Notes: generated by a model from the sequence alone, not told the origin. 6,995 nt of DNA from Actinomycetota bacterium (GCA_009726075.1 WLND01000082.1:1-6995); one strand, 5' to 3'. Counted from the stretch's first letter, positions 1-5,991 are shown. Program-made: numbers and translations.

Positions 1-783
1 CGGGGGCCACACCATGCCGGTCGGGTGGAACTGGATGAATTCCATGTTGACCAGCGAGCCGCCGATCATCATCGCCAGGGCGTGACCGTCGCCGGTGTAC
101 TCCCAGGAGTTGCTCGTGACCTTGAACGACTTGCCGATGCCGCCGGTGGCGATGACCACGGACGGTGACTCGATGACGACGAAGCTGCCGGTCGAGCGCC
201 AGTAGGCGAGGACTCCGGTGGCGTGGCGCTCGGCGCCCTCGCCAGCCATGAAGACGTCCGTGACCGAGCACTCGGCGAAGATCTTGATGCCGGACTCGTA
301 GTCGCCCGTGTTCTTCTTGTCGACCTGCTGCAGCTGCACGATCTTCTGCTGGAGCGTGCGGATCATCTCAAGGCCGGTGCGGTCGCCGACGTGCGCGAGA
401 CGCGGGTACTCGTGGCCGCCGAAGTTGCGCTGGCTGATCTTGCCCTCGGCCGTGCGGTCGAACAGGGCGCCCCACGACTCGAGCTCCCAGACGCGCTCGG
501 GCGCCTCCTTCGCATGCAGTTCCGCCATGCGGTAGTGATTCAGGAACTTGCCGCCGCGCATGGTGTCGCAGAAGTGGACATTCCAGCCATCGTTTGAGTT
601 CACGTTGGCCATGGATGCCGCGATGCCGCCCTCGGCCATGACGGTGTGCGCCTTGCCGAAGAGGGACTTGCTCATCACCGCGACCGTCTTGCCGGCCTCC
701 CGCGCCTCGACGGCCGCCCGAAGGCCCGCGCCGCCTGCGCCGATGACGACGACGTCGTACGAATACCGCTCTGTTTCAGACAT
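1..783 (-). CDS. sdhA: Succinate dehydrogenase flavoprotein subunit, 3' part missing at window edge
   Basis: This is the FAD-carrying subunit of respiratory complex II, which oxidises succinate to fumarate on the cytoplasmic side and passes electrons to the iron-sulfur subunit. The first 261 residues are visible; the family is usually about 580-650 long, so more than half lies beyond base 1. The N-terminus reads MSETERYSYDVVVIGAGGAG, giving the Rossmann FAD-binding glycine motif at residues 15-20. The HTVMAEGG motif follows at 46-53; H46 matches the histidine that covalently holds FAD in this family. A QFHPTG active-site motif lies at 251-256. The sequence resembles, from memory, the Sdh1 flavoprotein of mycobacteria (Rv0248c) more than classical SdhA. 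It starts 14 bases after the sdhC stop, with only a weak AGGGA ribosome site, so the two genes are surely one operon. sdhB is expected next, outside the window. Confidence 0.96.
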   Translation of the reverse strand, partial: MSETERYSYDVVVIGAGGAGLRAAVEAREAGKTVAVMSKSLFGKAHTVMAEGGIAASMANVNSNDGWNVHFCDTMRGGKFLNHYRMAELHAKEAPERVWELESWGALFDRTAEGKISQRNFGGHEYPRLAHVGDRTGLEMIRTLQQKIVQLQQVDKKNTGDYESGIKIFAECSVTDVFMAGEGAERHATGVLAYWRSTGSFVVIESPSVVIATGGIGKSFKVTSNSWEYTGDGHALAMMIGGSLVNMEFIQFHPTGMVWPP

Positions 784-797
784 TGTGTCCCTGGCCT

Positions 798-1625
798 TTA
801 GAAGAAGTAGAAGTTGGTGATGGCACCGGACGCAACCTCGCGCACGTAGAAGTCCGTGAACGCGACGAAGATCAGTGAGATCCAGGCGAACTTCGGGTGG
901 TGGACGTTGATCTTCGACACCCACGTCCAGGCCTTGTAGCGAACCGGATGCGCCGAGAAGTGCTTGAGGCGCCCGCCCATCGCGTGGCGGCATGAGTGGC
1001 ACGACAGCGAGTACATCCACAGGAACGCGGCGTTCATCAGCAGGATCAGCGTGCCGATGCTCATGTGGCCCCACGCGCCATCGGCGTTGCGGAACGCGAG
1101 GATTCCGTCGTACGTGAGGATGACGTTGAACACCAGGCCCGCGTAGAAGAAGTAGCGGTGGCTGTTCTGGATGATGAGCGGGAAGCGGGTCTCACCCGTG
1201 TAGCGGTTGTGCGGCTCTGCCACTGCGCAGGCCGGCGGCGACATCCAGAAGGAGCGGTAGTAGGCCTTGCGGTAGTAGTAGCAGGTCATGCGGAAGCCGA
1301 GCGGGAAGATCAGAATGAACAGCGCCGGCGAGAACGCACGGCCCGCGAAGAACCAGTCGCCGAACGGGGTGAACCCGAACAGGGTCGCGCCCTCCGGGCA
1401 CGAGGTCGACAGGCACGGCGAGTAAAGCGGCGAGATGAGCGGCTCGAGGAAGTAGAAATCGTTCTCGAATGCCCGCCACGTCGAGTAGATGACGAACAGG
1501 ACGAGCACCGCTGCGGTGATCGCCGGCTGGACCCACCACGCATCGGTGCGCAGGGTCCTAGCCTTGATCTGGGCCCGACGATCCGGGGTCCCTTGGCTGG
1601 ACGGGGGGCTAGTCACACTTGCCAT
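798..1625 (-). CDS. sdhC: Succinate dehydrogenase membrane subunit, Sdh1/type F
   Basis: This 275-residue integral membrane protein anchors SdhAB and passes electrons to quinone. Its length, its place directly before sdhA and its sequence fit the single membrane subunit of mycobacterial Sdh1 (Rv0249c, about 273 residues), not the smaller heme-b SdhC/SdhD pair. I see five hydrophobic segments, near residues 31-50, 97-115, 157-177, 189-208 and 246-262. Just after the fourth is SCHSCRH (C209, C212, H210, H214); other conserved-looking histidines are H139, H156, H242 and H243. Published cryo-EM of M. smegmatis Sdh1 reported a membrane-embedded Rieske-type [2Fe-2S] cluster in SdhC with two histidine ligands. 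These residues are candidate ligands, but I cannot align them here. The ATG at 1625 is supported by GGGAGGA (1639-1633) with a 7-base spacer. No heme-axial motif of the classical type is evident. Confidence 0.9.
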   Translation of the reverse strand: MASVTSPPSSQGTPDRRAQIKARTLRTDAWWVQPAITAAVLVLFVIYSTWRAFENDFYFLEPLISPLYSPCLSTSCPEGATLFGFTPFGDWFFAGRAFSPALFILIFPLGFRMTCYYYRKAYYRSFWMSPPACAVAEPHNRYTGETRFPLIIQNSHRYFFYAGLVFNVILTYDGILAFRNADGAWGHMSIGTLILLMNAAFLWMYSLSCHSCRHAMGGRLKHFSAHPVRYKAWTWVSKINVHHPKFAWISLIFVAFTDFYVREVASGAITNFYFF

Positions 1626-1632
1626 GCTCGGG

Positions 1633-1639
1633 TCCTCCC
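1633..1639 (-). promoter_or_regulatory. Ribosome binding site of sdhC
   Basis: GGGAGGA on the minus strand lies 7 bases before the ATG at 1625. It is a near-ideal Shine-Dalgarno and fixes the sdhC start. The following sdhA gene has a much weaker site, which suggests that sdhA translation relies on coupling to sdhC. Confidence 0.75.
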
Positions 1640-1682
1640 GAAGTGCCTGATGGTCGCGTACCTACTCGTCGCGGTCGTCCGA

Positions 1683-1688
1683 ATGTTA
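1683..1688 (-). promoter_or_regulatory. Candidate -10 box for the sdhCA(B) operon
   Basis: TAACAT on the minus strand matches the TANNNT form common in actinobacterial sigma-A promoters (four of six positions of TATAAT). It would give a transcript start near 1676 and a leader of about 50 bases before sdhC. I see no good -35 element at the right distance, so this is a weak call that rests mostly on position: the operon needs a promoter somewhere in this 129-bp gap unless it reads through from gabD. Confidence 0.28.
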
Positions 1689-1712
1689 CGGGAACCGGGG
1701 GGCCTCAGCAGC

Positions 1713-1745
1713 GGGGAGCGGTGCGAGGTTGATCACACGCTCCCC
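1713..1745 (-). terminator. Hairpin after gabD, possible terminator without U-tract
   Basis: GGGGAGCG (plus strand 1713-1720) pairs perfectly with CGCTCCCC (1738-1745). The stem extends by GTG/CAC (1721-1723 with 1734-1736) past one bulged A at 1737, leaving a 10-base loop. On the minus strand it begins 9 bases after the gabD stop codon (1757-1755), where a terminator would sit. No T-run follows on the minus strand, so it may be an actinobacterial-type hairpin terminator, a weak attenuator or an mRNA 3'-end stabiliser. It also lies just upstream of the candidate sdh promoter. Confidence 0.5.
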
Positions 1746-1754
1746 TGCCGCCGG

Positions 1755-3203
1755 CTACAGATCGACCGCGAAGTACTGCGTCTCGAGGAATTCGTGGATG
1801 CCCGCGAACCCGCCCTCGCGCCCGAGGCCCGACTCCTTCATGCCGCCGAACGGGGCTGCCGGATCAGACGCGAGCCCGCGGTTGATCGCGACCATGCCCG
1901 ACTCCATCTGCCGCGCGACCTTGATGCCCTCGCCGGCGTCCTTCGCGAAGACGTAGGAGATGAGTCCGTATTCGGTGTCGTTCGCCATGCGGATCGCATC
2001 GGCCTGATCGGAGAACGTGACGATCGGCGCTACCGGGCCGAAGATCTCATTGCGCGTGAGCGACGAGCCATGCTCGACGCCGCGCACCACATAGGGGGCG
2101 ATGAAGGCGCCGTCGGTCGGGGCCACCGACGATGCGCTGATGACCACGCCCTCGCCTGCGGCCTCGTCGAGCAGTTCGAGGATCTTGTCGCGCTCCTTCA
2201 CCGACACCATGGCCCCGAGGTCATTGGACGCATCGACTCCCGGCCCGATCTTGAGGGCAGCGAACGCTGACTCGAGCTTCGACGTGAAGCTGTCGGCCAC
2301 CGACTCGTGCACGTAGAACCGGTTGGCTGCCGTGCAGGCGGCTCCGCCGTTGCGCATCTTCGCGATCATCGCCCCCGCGATCGCGGTGTCGACATCGGCT
2401 CCCTCGAGGACGAGGAAGGGGGCGTTGCCGCCGAGTTCCATCGACGACGGCAGCACGCGCTCGGCAGTCTGCTTGAGGAGCATCTTGCCGACGTAGGTGG
2501 ATCCGGTGAACGACAGTGTCGCCACCCGAGGGTCGGCAAGGATCGCGGACGAGACAGCGCCGCTGGTCGAGGTCGTGATGATGTTCATGACACCGTCCGG
2601 CAGGCCCGCTCGTCGCAGGACGTCGCCGATCCACAGTGCCGTGAGCGGAGTCTCGCCGGCCGGCTTGAGCACGGCGGTGCAGCCTGCGGCGAGGGCGGGT
2701 GCGAGCTTGCGGGTTGCCATCGCCGCCGGGAAGTTCCAGGGCGTGATCATGTAGGCCACGCCGATCGGACGATGGTCGGTGATGATCGTCTTGTCACGGG
2801 CGGGCGAGTAGCGGAATCCGCCCTCGATCCGGGCAGCCTCCTCGGAGAACCACCGGAAGAACTCGGCGGCGTAGGTGGCCTCCCCCATGGCGTCGCGCGT
2901 GGCCTTGCCGTTCTCGAGGGTGATGAGCCGTGCGCAGATCTCCAGTTCCGACGACATGATCTCGAAGGCCTTGCGCAGGATCTCGGCCCGGACGCGGGGT
3001 GCCGAAAGACCCCATGTCTGGAAGGCATCATGGGCTGCGCTGACCGCATCGAGGCCGTCGCTCACCGAGGCATCGGAGATCTCGGCAATGACCTGCTGCG
3101 AGGCCGGGTCGGTCACGGGCATGCGCTGCGAGGTCTGCCGCCACTCGTCTGCGATGAGCAGGCCGGTGGGCGCATTGAGCGCTGGGGTGTCGGTCGTTGA
3201 CAT
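1755..3203 (-). CDS. gabD: NAD(P)-dependent aldehyde dehydrogenase, probably succinate-semialdehyde dehydrogenase
   Basis: This cytoplasmic enzyme oxidises an aldehyde to an acid with NAD(P); the likely substrate is succinic semialdehyde, giving succinate. The 482-residue length is normal for the ALDH superfamily and all hallmarks are present. PWNF is at 155-158 (N157) and the coenzyme lysine is K180. The Rossmann FTGS motif is at 232-235. MELGG supplies the general base E256, the catalytic cysteine is C290 in GGAACTAANRF, and EIFGP is at 386-390. The C-terminal PFGGMKESGLGREGG block (451-465) is typical of GabD-like enzymes. The residue three after K180, which helps choose NAD or NADP, is a glycine (G183), so cofactor choice is unclear. 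The start at 3203 has AGGAGGA at 3213-3207, rather close to the ATG. The ALDH fold is certain; substrate is inferred from C-terminal similarity and from lying next to sdh. Other semialdehydes are possible. Confidence 0.88.
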   Translation of the reverse strand: MSTTDTPALNAPTGLLIADEWRQTSQRMPVTDPASQQVIAEISDASVSDGLDAVSAAHDAFQTWGLSAPRVRAEILRKAFEIMSSELEICARLITLENGKATRDAMGEATYAAEFFRWFSEEAARIEGGFRYSPARDKTIITDHRPIGVAYMITPWNFPAAMATRKLAPALAAGCTAVLKPAGETPLTALWIGDVLRRAGLPDGVMNIITTSTSGAVSSAILADPRVATLSFTGSTYVGKMLLKQTAERVLPSSMELGGNAPFLVLEGADVDTAIAGAMIAKMRNGGAACTAANRFYVHESVADSFTSKLESAFAALKIGPGVDASNDLGAMVSVKERDKILELLDEAAGEGVVISASSVAPTDGAFIAPYVVRGVEHGSSLTRNEIFGPVAPIVTFSDQADAIRMANDTEYGLISYVFAKDAGEGIKVARQMESGMVAINRGLASDPAAPFGGMKESGLGREGGFAGIHEFLETQYFAVDL

Positions 3204-3229
3204 TGGTCCTCCTGCGGTCGGATTGCGTG

Positions 3230-3251
3230 CACGCGGAGCCTAGTCCGCGTG
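3230..3251. promoter_or_regulatory. 22-bp palindrome, candidate operator
   Basis: CACGCGGA (3230-3237) and TCCGCGTG (3244-3251) are perfect inverted 8-bp arms around a 6-bp centre. The site lies in the 94-bp gap between the divergent gabD and carboxypeptidase genes. On the minus strand its centre holds TAGGCT (3242-3237), a plausible -10 box for gabD, so a bound dimer could block that promoter. The shape suits a dimeric regulator, but no regulator gene is in the window, and the element could instead form an RNA hairpin in one transcript. Confidence 0.35.
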
Positions 3252-3257
3252 TCCCGC

Positions 3258-3288
3258 TTGGCGCAGGAGGTGGATGTCGGCTTACTCT
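3258..3288 (+). promoter_or_regulatory. Candidate promoter for the carboxypeptidase gene
   Basis: TTGGCG (3258-3263) and TACTCT (3283-3288) could be -35 and -10 boxes, with a rather long 19-base spacer. The -10 box ends only 9 bases before the ATG at 3298, so transcription would start at or next to the ATG and the message would be leaderless, which is common in actinobacteria. This conflicts with the leader-ORF reading of the same bases (3265-3291); only one is likely to be right. Confidence 0.25.
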
Positions 3289-3291
3289 TGA
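3265..3291 (+). promoter_or_regulatory. Possible five-codon leader ORF with strong ribosome site
   Basis: AGGAGG (3265-3270) is followed three bases later by ATG (3274) and a tiny ORF encoding M-S-A-Y-S that stops at TGA (3289-3291). The stop lies 6 bases before the carboxypeptidase ATG (3298), in the same frame. The carboxypeptidase ATG has no good Shine-Dalgarno of its own at the usual distance. A ribosome that ends on the mini-ORF could re-initiate there. The Shine-Dalgarno could also be coincidental. Confidence 0.35.
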
Positions 3292-3297
3292 CTGGTC

Positions 3298-4473
3298 ATG
3301 CGCCGGCTCCTGATCGTCACCCTCGTCGGTGCAGCCCTCGTGGGCATCGGATCAACGAGCGCCAGTGCCGAGACCATCGGCGGCGAGCAACTGGCCCAGC
3401 GCGGAGTGCAGGTCAATCTCGGCCCGAAGGCCAAGCCGGTGCCCGATATCGCCGCCGAGACCTGGATCCTCGTCGACGCGACCACCGGCACCGTGCTGGC
3501 AGCGAAGGACCCCCACCTCCAGCGTCCGCCTGCGAGCACGCTCAAGACCTTGACCGCGATCACCGTGCTCCCGCAGGTGACCCTCGACCAGACCTACGTC
3601 GCCACGACGAAGGACACCCACTTGGAGGGCGCCCGGGTCGGCCTCATCGCGGGCAAGAGCTACACCCTGGAGCAGCTGTTCTACGGGATGTTCCTGCGCA
3701 GCGGCAATGATGCAGCCACTGCGATCGCGCGGGCCCCCGGCAGCGTCAAGAAGACCATCGCGAGGATGAATGAGGTGGCCCGCGACCTGCAGGCCCTCGA
3801 CACGACGGCCAAGACCCCGAACGGCCTCGATCGACCGGGTCAGGTGTCGAGCGCCTACGACCTCGCGCTCATCGCCCGCGCGGGCCTGGCCCGCCCTGAC
3901 TTCGCCCGGTTCGTCGGCACCAAGATGTTCAACTTCCCCGGCCAGGGGTCCAGCACCTACGCGATCTACAACCAGAACCGCCTGCTCATGGGCGGCTTTC
4001 GCGGCGCGGTCGGGGTCAAGACCGGCTACACGAGCAATGCCGGACGAACCTTCGTCGGGGCCGCGACTCGCAAGGGCACGACCCTGATCTTCGTCGGGAT
4101 GGGCATCCACGAGGGCAGCGCCGACGCCGCCCGCAAGGCCCTGCGCTGGGGATTCAAGAACCACGCGAAGGTCACGCCGATCGGCGCCCTCGTCCTGCCG
4201 CTCTCTGCGACCCAGACCGGCGAGGCCGCGGTCACCCCGGAGCAGCCGAGCGGAGAGTCGGATCAGGAACTGGCCACCGCCGGGCTCGACATCCCGTCGG
4301 CCGGCGACCCGATGGCACCATGGTGGTTCTGGCTCATTCTCATTCTTGCGGCCTTCGGCCTGTTCGTCGGCTGGGTCGGCTCTCGTCGGCGGCAGATGCA
4401 GGGGGGCAACCGGGGTGGTCCGCATACGCCCCCTCGGATCGAACGCCCGTACCGGCCGTACCAGCCTCGCTGA
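3298..4473 (+). CDS. D-alanyl-D-alanine carboxypeptidase (peptidase S11, low-mass PBP)
   Basis: This penicillin-binding protein removes the terminal D-alanine from peptidoglycan stem peptides outside the membrane, limiting cross-linking. The 391-residue protein starts with a clear signal peptide (MRR, a hydrophobic stretch to about residue 18, cleavage after ASA at 22-24). The three active-site motifs are in order: S80-T-L-K83 (nucleophile S80), S135-G-N137 and K241-T-G243. After the catalytic domain comes a linker at roughly 300-340 (Thr/Glu/Ala/Pro-rich). A transmembrane helix lies at about 342-360, followed by SRRR and a cytoplasmic Arg/Pro/Tyr tail ending RPYRPYQPR. It therefore resembles the actinobacterial DacB1 type, anchored by a true helix, not PBP5 with its amphipathic tail. 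The ATG at 3298 is chosen because it opens the signal peptide; its upstream ribosome site is unusual. The last 134 bases overlap the convergent gene on the other strand. Confidence 0.92.
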   Translation: MRRLLIVTLVGAALVGIGSTSASAETIGGEQLAQRGVQVNLGPKAKPVPDIAAETWILVDATTGTVLAAKDPHLQRPPASTLKTLTAITVLPQVTLDQTYVATTKDTHLEGARVGLIAGKSYTLEQLFYGMFLRSGNDAATAIARAPGSVKKTIARMNEVARDLQALDTTAKTPNGLDRPGQVSSAYDLALIARAGLARPDFARFVGTKMFNFPGQGSSTYAIYNQNRLLMGGFRGAVGVKTGYTSNAGRTFVGAATRKGTTLIFVGMGIHEGSADAARKALRWGFKNHAKVTPIGALVLPLSATQTGEAAVTPEQPSGESDQELATAGLDIPSAGDPMAPWWFWLILILAAFGLFVGWVGSRRRQMQGGNRGGPHTPPRIERPYRPYQPR

Positions 4474-4960
4474 TCACCGCCCAGCCGTCCGCACCGTGCT
4501 CGTAGACGCACACCCGATCCACGACGAACTCGGCCTCGAATGCCGAGAACAGGGCAAGGGCCCGGTCGCGCAGGACCTCGTCGACGCGGTTCGCGACGGT
4601 CGCGTGCGGAGTGAAGGGCCGCCCTGCGCCCGCTGGCAGCGGGGGTCGCGCGAGCCGCTCGCGTAGACCCTGGCATTGCTCCCGGCCCTCGGTGACGACC
4701 GCGAAGACCACGCTCCCCGCAGGCTCGAAGGTCGCCGACCCCTGGAGTCGCACGCGAAATGGGCCGACAGCACGGGCTGCCTGCGCCACGAGGGCGAGCA
4801 CCCCTCCAAGGTCAGCATCGCTCACCTCCGTCGTCGCAATGATGGTCAGGTGCGCCGCCATGTGCCGCTTGCCCGGCTGGAGCAGCCGGCGGGCCTCGTC
4901 GATCTGCCGGCCGGCTGGGTCTGGCACCGGGATCGCGATGCACAGCCGATGACTGGCCAC
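4340..4960 (-). CDS. 2H phosphoesterase / 2'-5' RNA ligase family protein
   Basis: This probable RNA-end enzyme (cyclic phosphodiesterase or ligase-like; substrate unknown) carries the two HxT motifs of the 2H superfamily: H37-L-T39 and H119-A-T121, counted from a GTG start at 4960. The two histidines would form the active site. The chosen start follows AGGGGAG (4977-4971) by 10 bases and leaves 7 bases after the trpS stop. An ATG at 4996 would add 12 residues and overlap trpS by 29 bases; those residues do not look like family sequence. The 206-residue product is a little longer than usual (about 170-190). The domain appears to end near residue 167, and the remaining polar, Arg/Ser/Pro-rich tail is read antisense to the end of the carboxypeptidase gene. 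It is the last gene of the CBS protein-trpS cluster. Family assignment is firm, biochemical role is not. Confidence 0.84.
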   Translation of the reverse strand: MASHRLCIAIPVPDPAGRQIDEARRLLQPGKRHMAAHLTIIATTEVSDADLGGVLALVAQAARAVGPFRVRLQGSATFEPAGSVVFAVVTEGREQCQGLRERLARPPLPAGAGRPFTPHATVANRVDEVLRDRALALFSAFEAEFVVDRVCVYEHGADGWAVISEAGTAGTGVRSEGAYADHPGCPPASAADESRPSRRTGRRPQE

Positions 4961-4967
4961 CGGTCGA

Positions 4968-5987
4968 TCACTCCCCTGGGATCGCCACGAACCCAACGGC
5001 GTCGTAGACAGCTGCCAGCGTGTGGCGTGCGGTCTCGCGCGCCTTTGCGGCGCCGTGCCCCATCAGCCTGCGTAGCTCGTCCGGATGCTCCATCAACTCG
5101 ACCACGCGCTCACGAATCGGCCGGATGAACGAGATCACGACCTCCGCCGTGTCGGCCTTGAGATCTCCGTAGCCCCGACCCTCGTAGCCGGCCACGAGCG
5201 ACTCCATGGTCACGCCGGTGATGGCCTGCTGCATCGTGAGGAGGTTCGACACCCCGGGCTTCTCAGCTGGGTCAAACCTGATCTCGCGCTCGGAGTCGGT
5301 GACGGCGCTCTTGAACTTCTTGGCGAGGACCGCGTCGCTATCGAGCAGGAAGGCACAACCAGACGGGCTCGACTTGCTCATCTTCGACGTGGGGTCGGCC
5401 AGGTCGACGATCTTCGCCGTCTCCTTCACGAACATGGCCTGCGGCACGGTGAGGGTGTCGCCGAAGTTGGTGTTGAACCGGCTGGCCAGGTCGCGCGTGA
5501 GTTCGAGATGCTGACGCTGATCCTCGCCCACGGGCACCGCATCGGCCTGATAGATGAGGATGTCGGCCGCCTGCAGGATCGGGTACGTGAACAGTCCGAC
5601 GGTCGAACGGTCTGCGCCCCCCTTCTGCGACTTGTCCTTGAACTGGGTCATGCGGCTCGCCTCGCCGAACCCCGTCTGGCACTCGAGCACCCAGGCAAGC
5701 TGGCTGTGCTCGGGCACGTGGCTCTGCACGAAGACCGTGCAGCGCTCCGGATCGAGGCCGATGGCAAGGAGTTGGGCGAACGAGACGAGGGTGCGCTGCC
5801 GCAGGAGCGCCGGGTCGTGGTCGACGGTGATCGCATGCTGGTCGACGACGACGTAGTAGGCGTCATGGGTGTCCTGCATCCTCACCCACTCGCGCAGCGC
5901 CCCGAGGTGGTTGCCGATGTGAAAGGAGTCTGCGGTCGGCTGGATTCCGGACAGAACGCGAGCGGGACGGACGGCGGGGGCTGGCAT
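4968..5987 (-). CDS. trpS: Tryptophanyl-tRNA synthetase
   Basis: This cytoplasmic class Ic aminoacyl-tRNA synthetase activates tryptophan with ATP and loads it onto tRNA-Trp. The 339 residues match the normal full length. The HIGH-type signature appears as PTADSFHIGN (17-26) and the KMSKS loop is at 202-206. Further family blocks are DQHAIT (49-54), SRMTQFKDKS (111-120), YPILQAADIL (135-144) and GEDQRQH (154-160). No key residue appears to be missing. The gene starts 4 bases after the stop of the upstream CBS/CorC-type gene and is followed closely by the 2H phosphoesterase, so the three are almost certainly co-transcribed. Its own Shine-Dalgarno is weak (AGGG two bases before the ATG, overlapping the upstream stop region), which again suggests translational coupling. 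No T-box or tryptophan leader can be expected in such a small gap; any control would be at the operon promoter outside the window. Confidence 0.98.
   Translation of the reverse strand: MPAPAVRPARVLSGIQPTADSFHIGNHLGALREWVRMQDTHDAYYVVVDQHAITVDHDPALLRQRTLVSFAQLLAIGLDPERCTVFVQSHVPEHSQLAWVLECQTGFGEASRMTQFKDKSQKGGADRSTVGLFTYPILQAADILIYQADAVPVGEDQRQHLELTRDLASRFNTNFGDTLTVPQAMFVKETAKIVDLADPTSKMSKSSPSGCAFLLDSDAVLAKKFKSAVTDSEREIRFDPAEKPGVSNLLTMQQAITGVTMESLVAGYEGRGYGDLKADTAEVVISFIRPIRERVVELMEHPDELRRLMGHGAAKARETARHTLAAVYDAVGFVAIPGE
4971..4977 (-). promoter_or_regulatory. Ribosome binding site deciding the 2H phosphoesterase start
   Basis: AGGGGAG on the minus strand lies inside the last codons of trpS, 10 bases before the GTG at 4960. 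It favours this GTG over the ATG at 4996, for which I see no comparable site, and implies translation coupled to termination of trpS. Confidence 0.5.
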
Positions 5988-5991
5988 GGCC

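Noticed and set aside
996..2270. Long plus-strand open frame of 424 codons
   Set aside because: It runs antisense through sdhC and gabD, spans their intergenic gap, has Arg/Glu-rich low-quality composition and no recognisable domain; high GC creates such shadow frames.
2307..3200. Plus-strand open frame of 297 codons opposite gabD
   Set aside because: The opposite strand has every ALDH hallmark, while this frame shows no domain and no promoter context.
3352..4425. Minus-strand open frame of 357 codons opposite the carboxypeptidase
   Set aside because: The plus strand carries all three PBP motifs and a signal peptide; the minus frame has no family features.
4440..4470. Short repeated GTACCGGCC-like bases near the carboxypeptidase end as a possible terminator or repeat
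   Set aside because: They simply encode the R-P-Y repeat of the protein tail; no stable stem with a T-run follows.
4961..4996. Upstream ATG at 4996 as the start of the 2H phosphoesterase
   Set aside because: It would overlap trpS by 29 bases and lacks a clear Shine-Dalgarno; the GTG at 4960 has AGGGGAG and begins right before family-like sequence.
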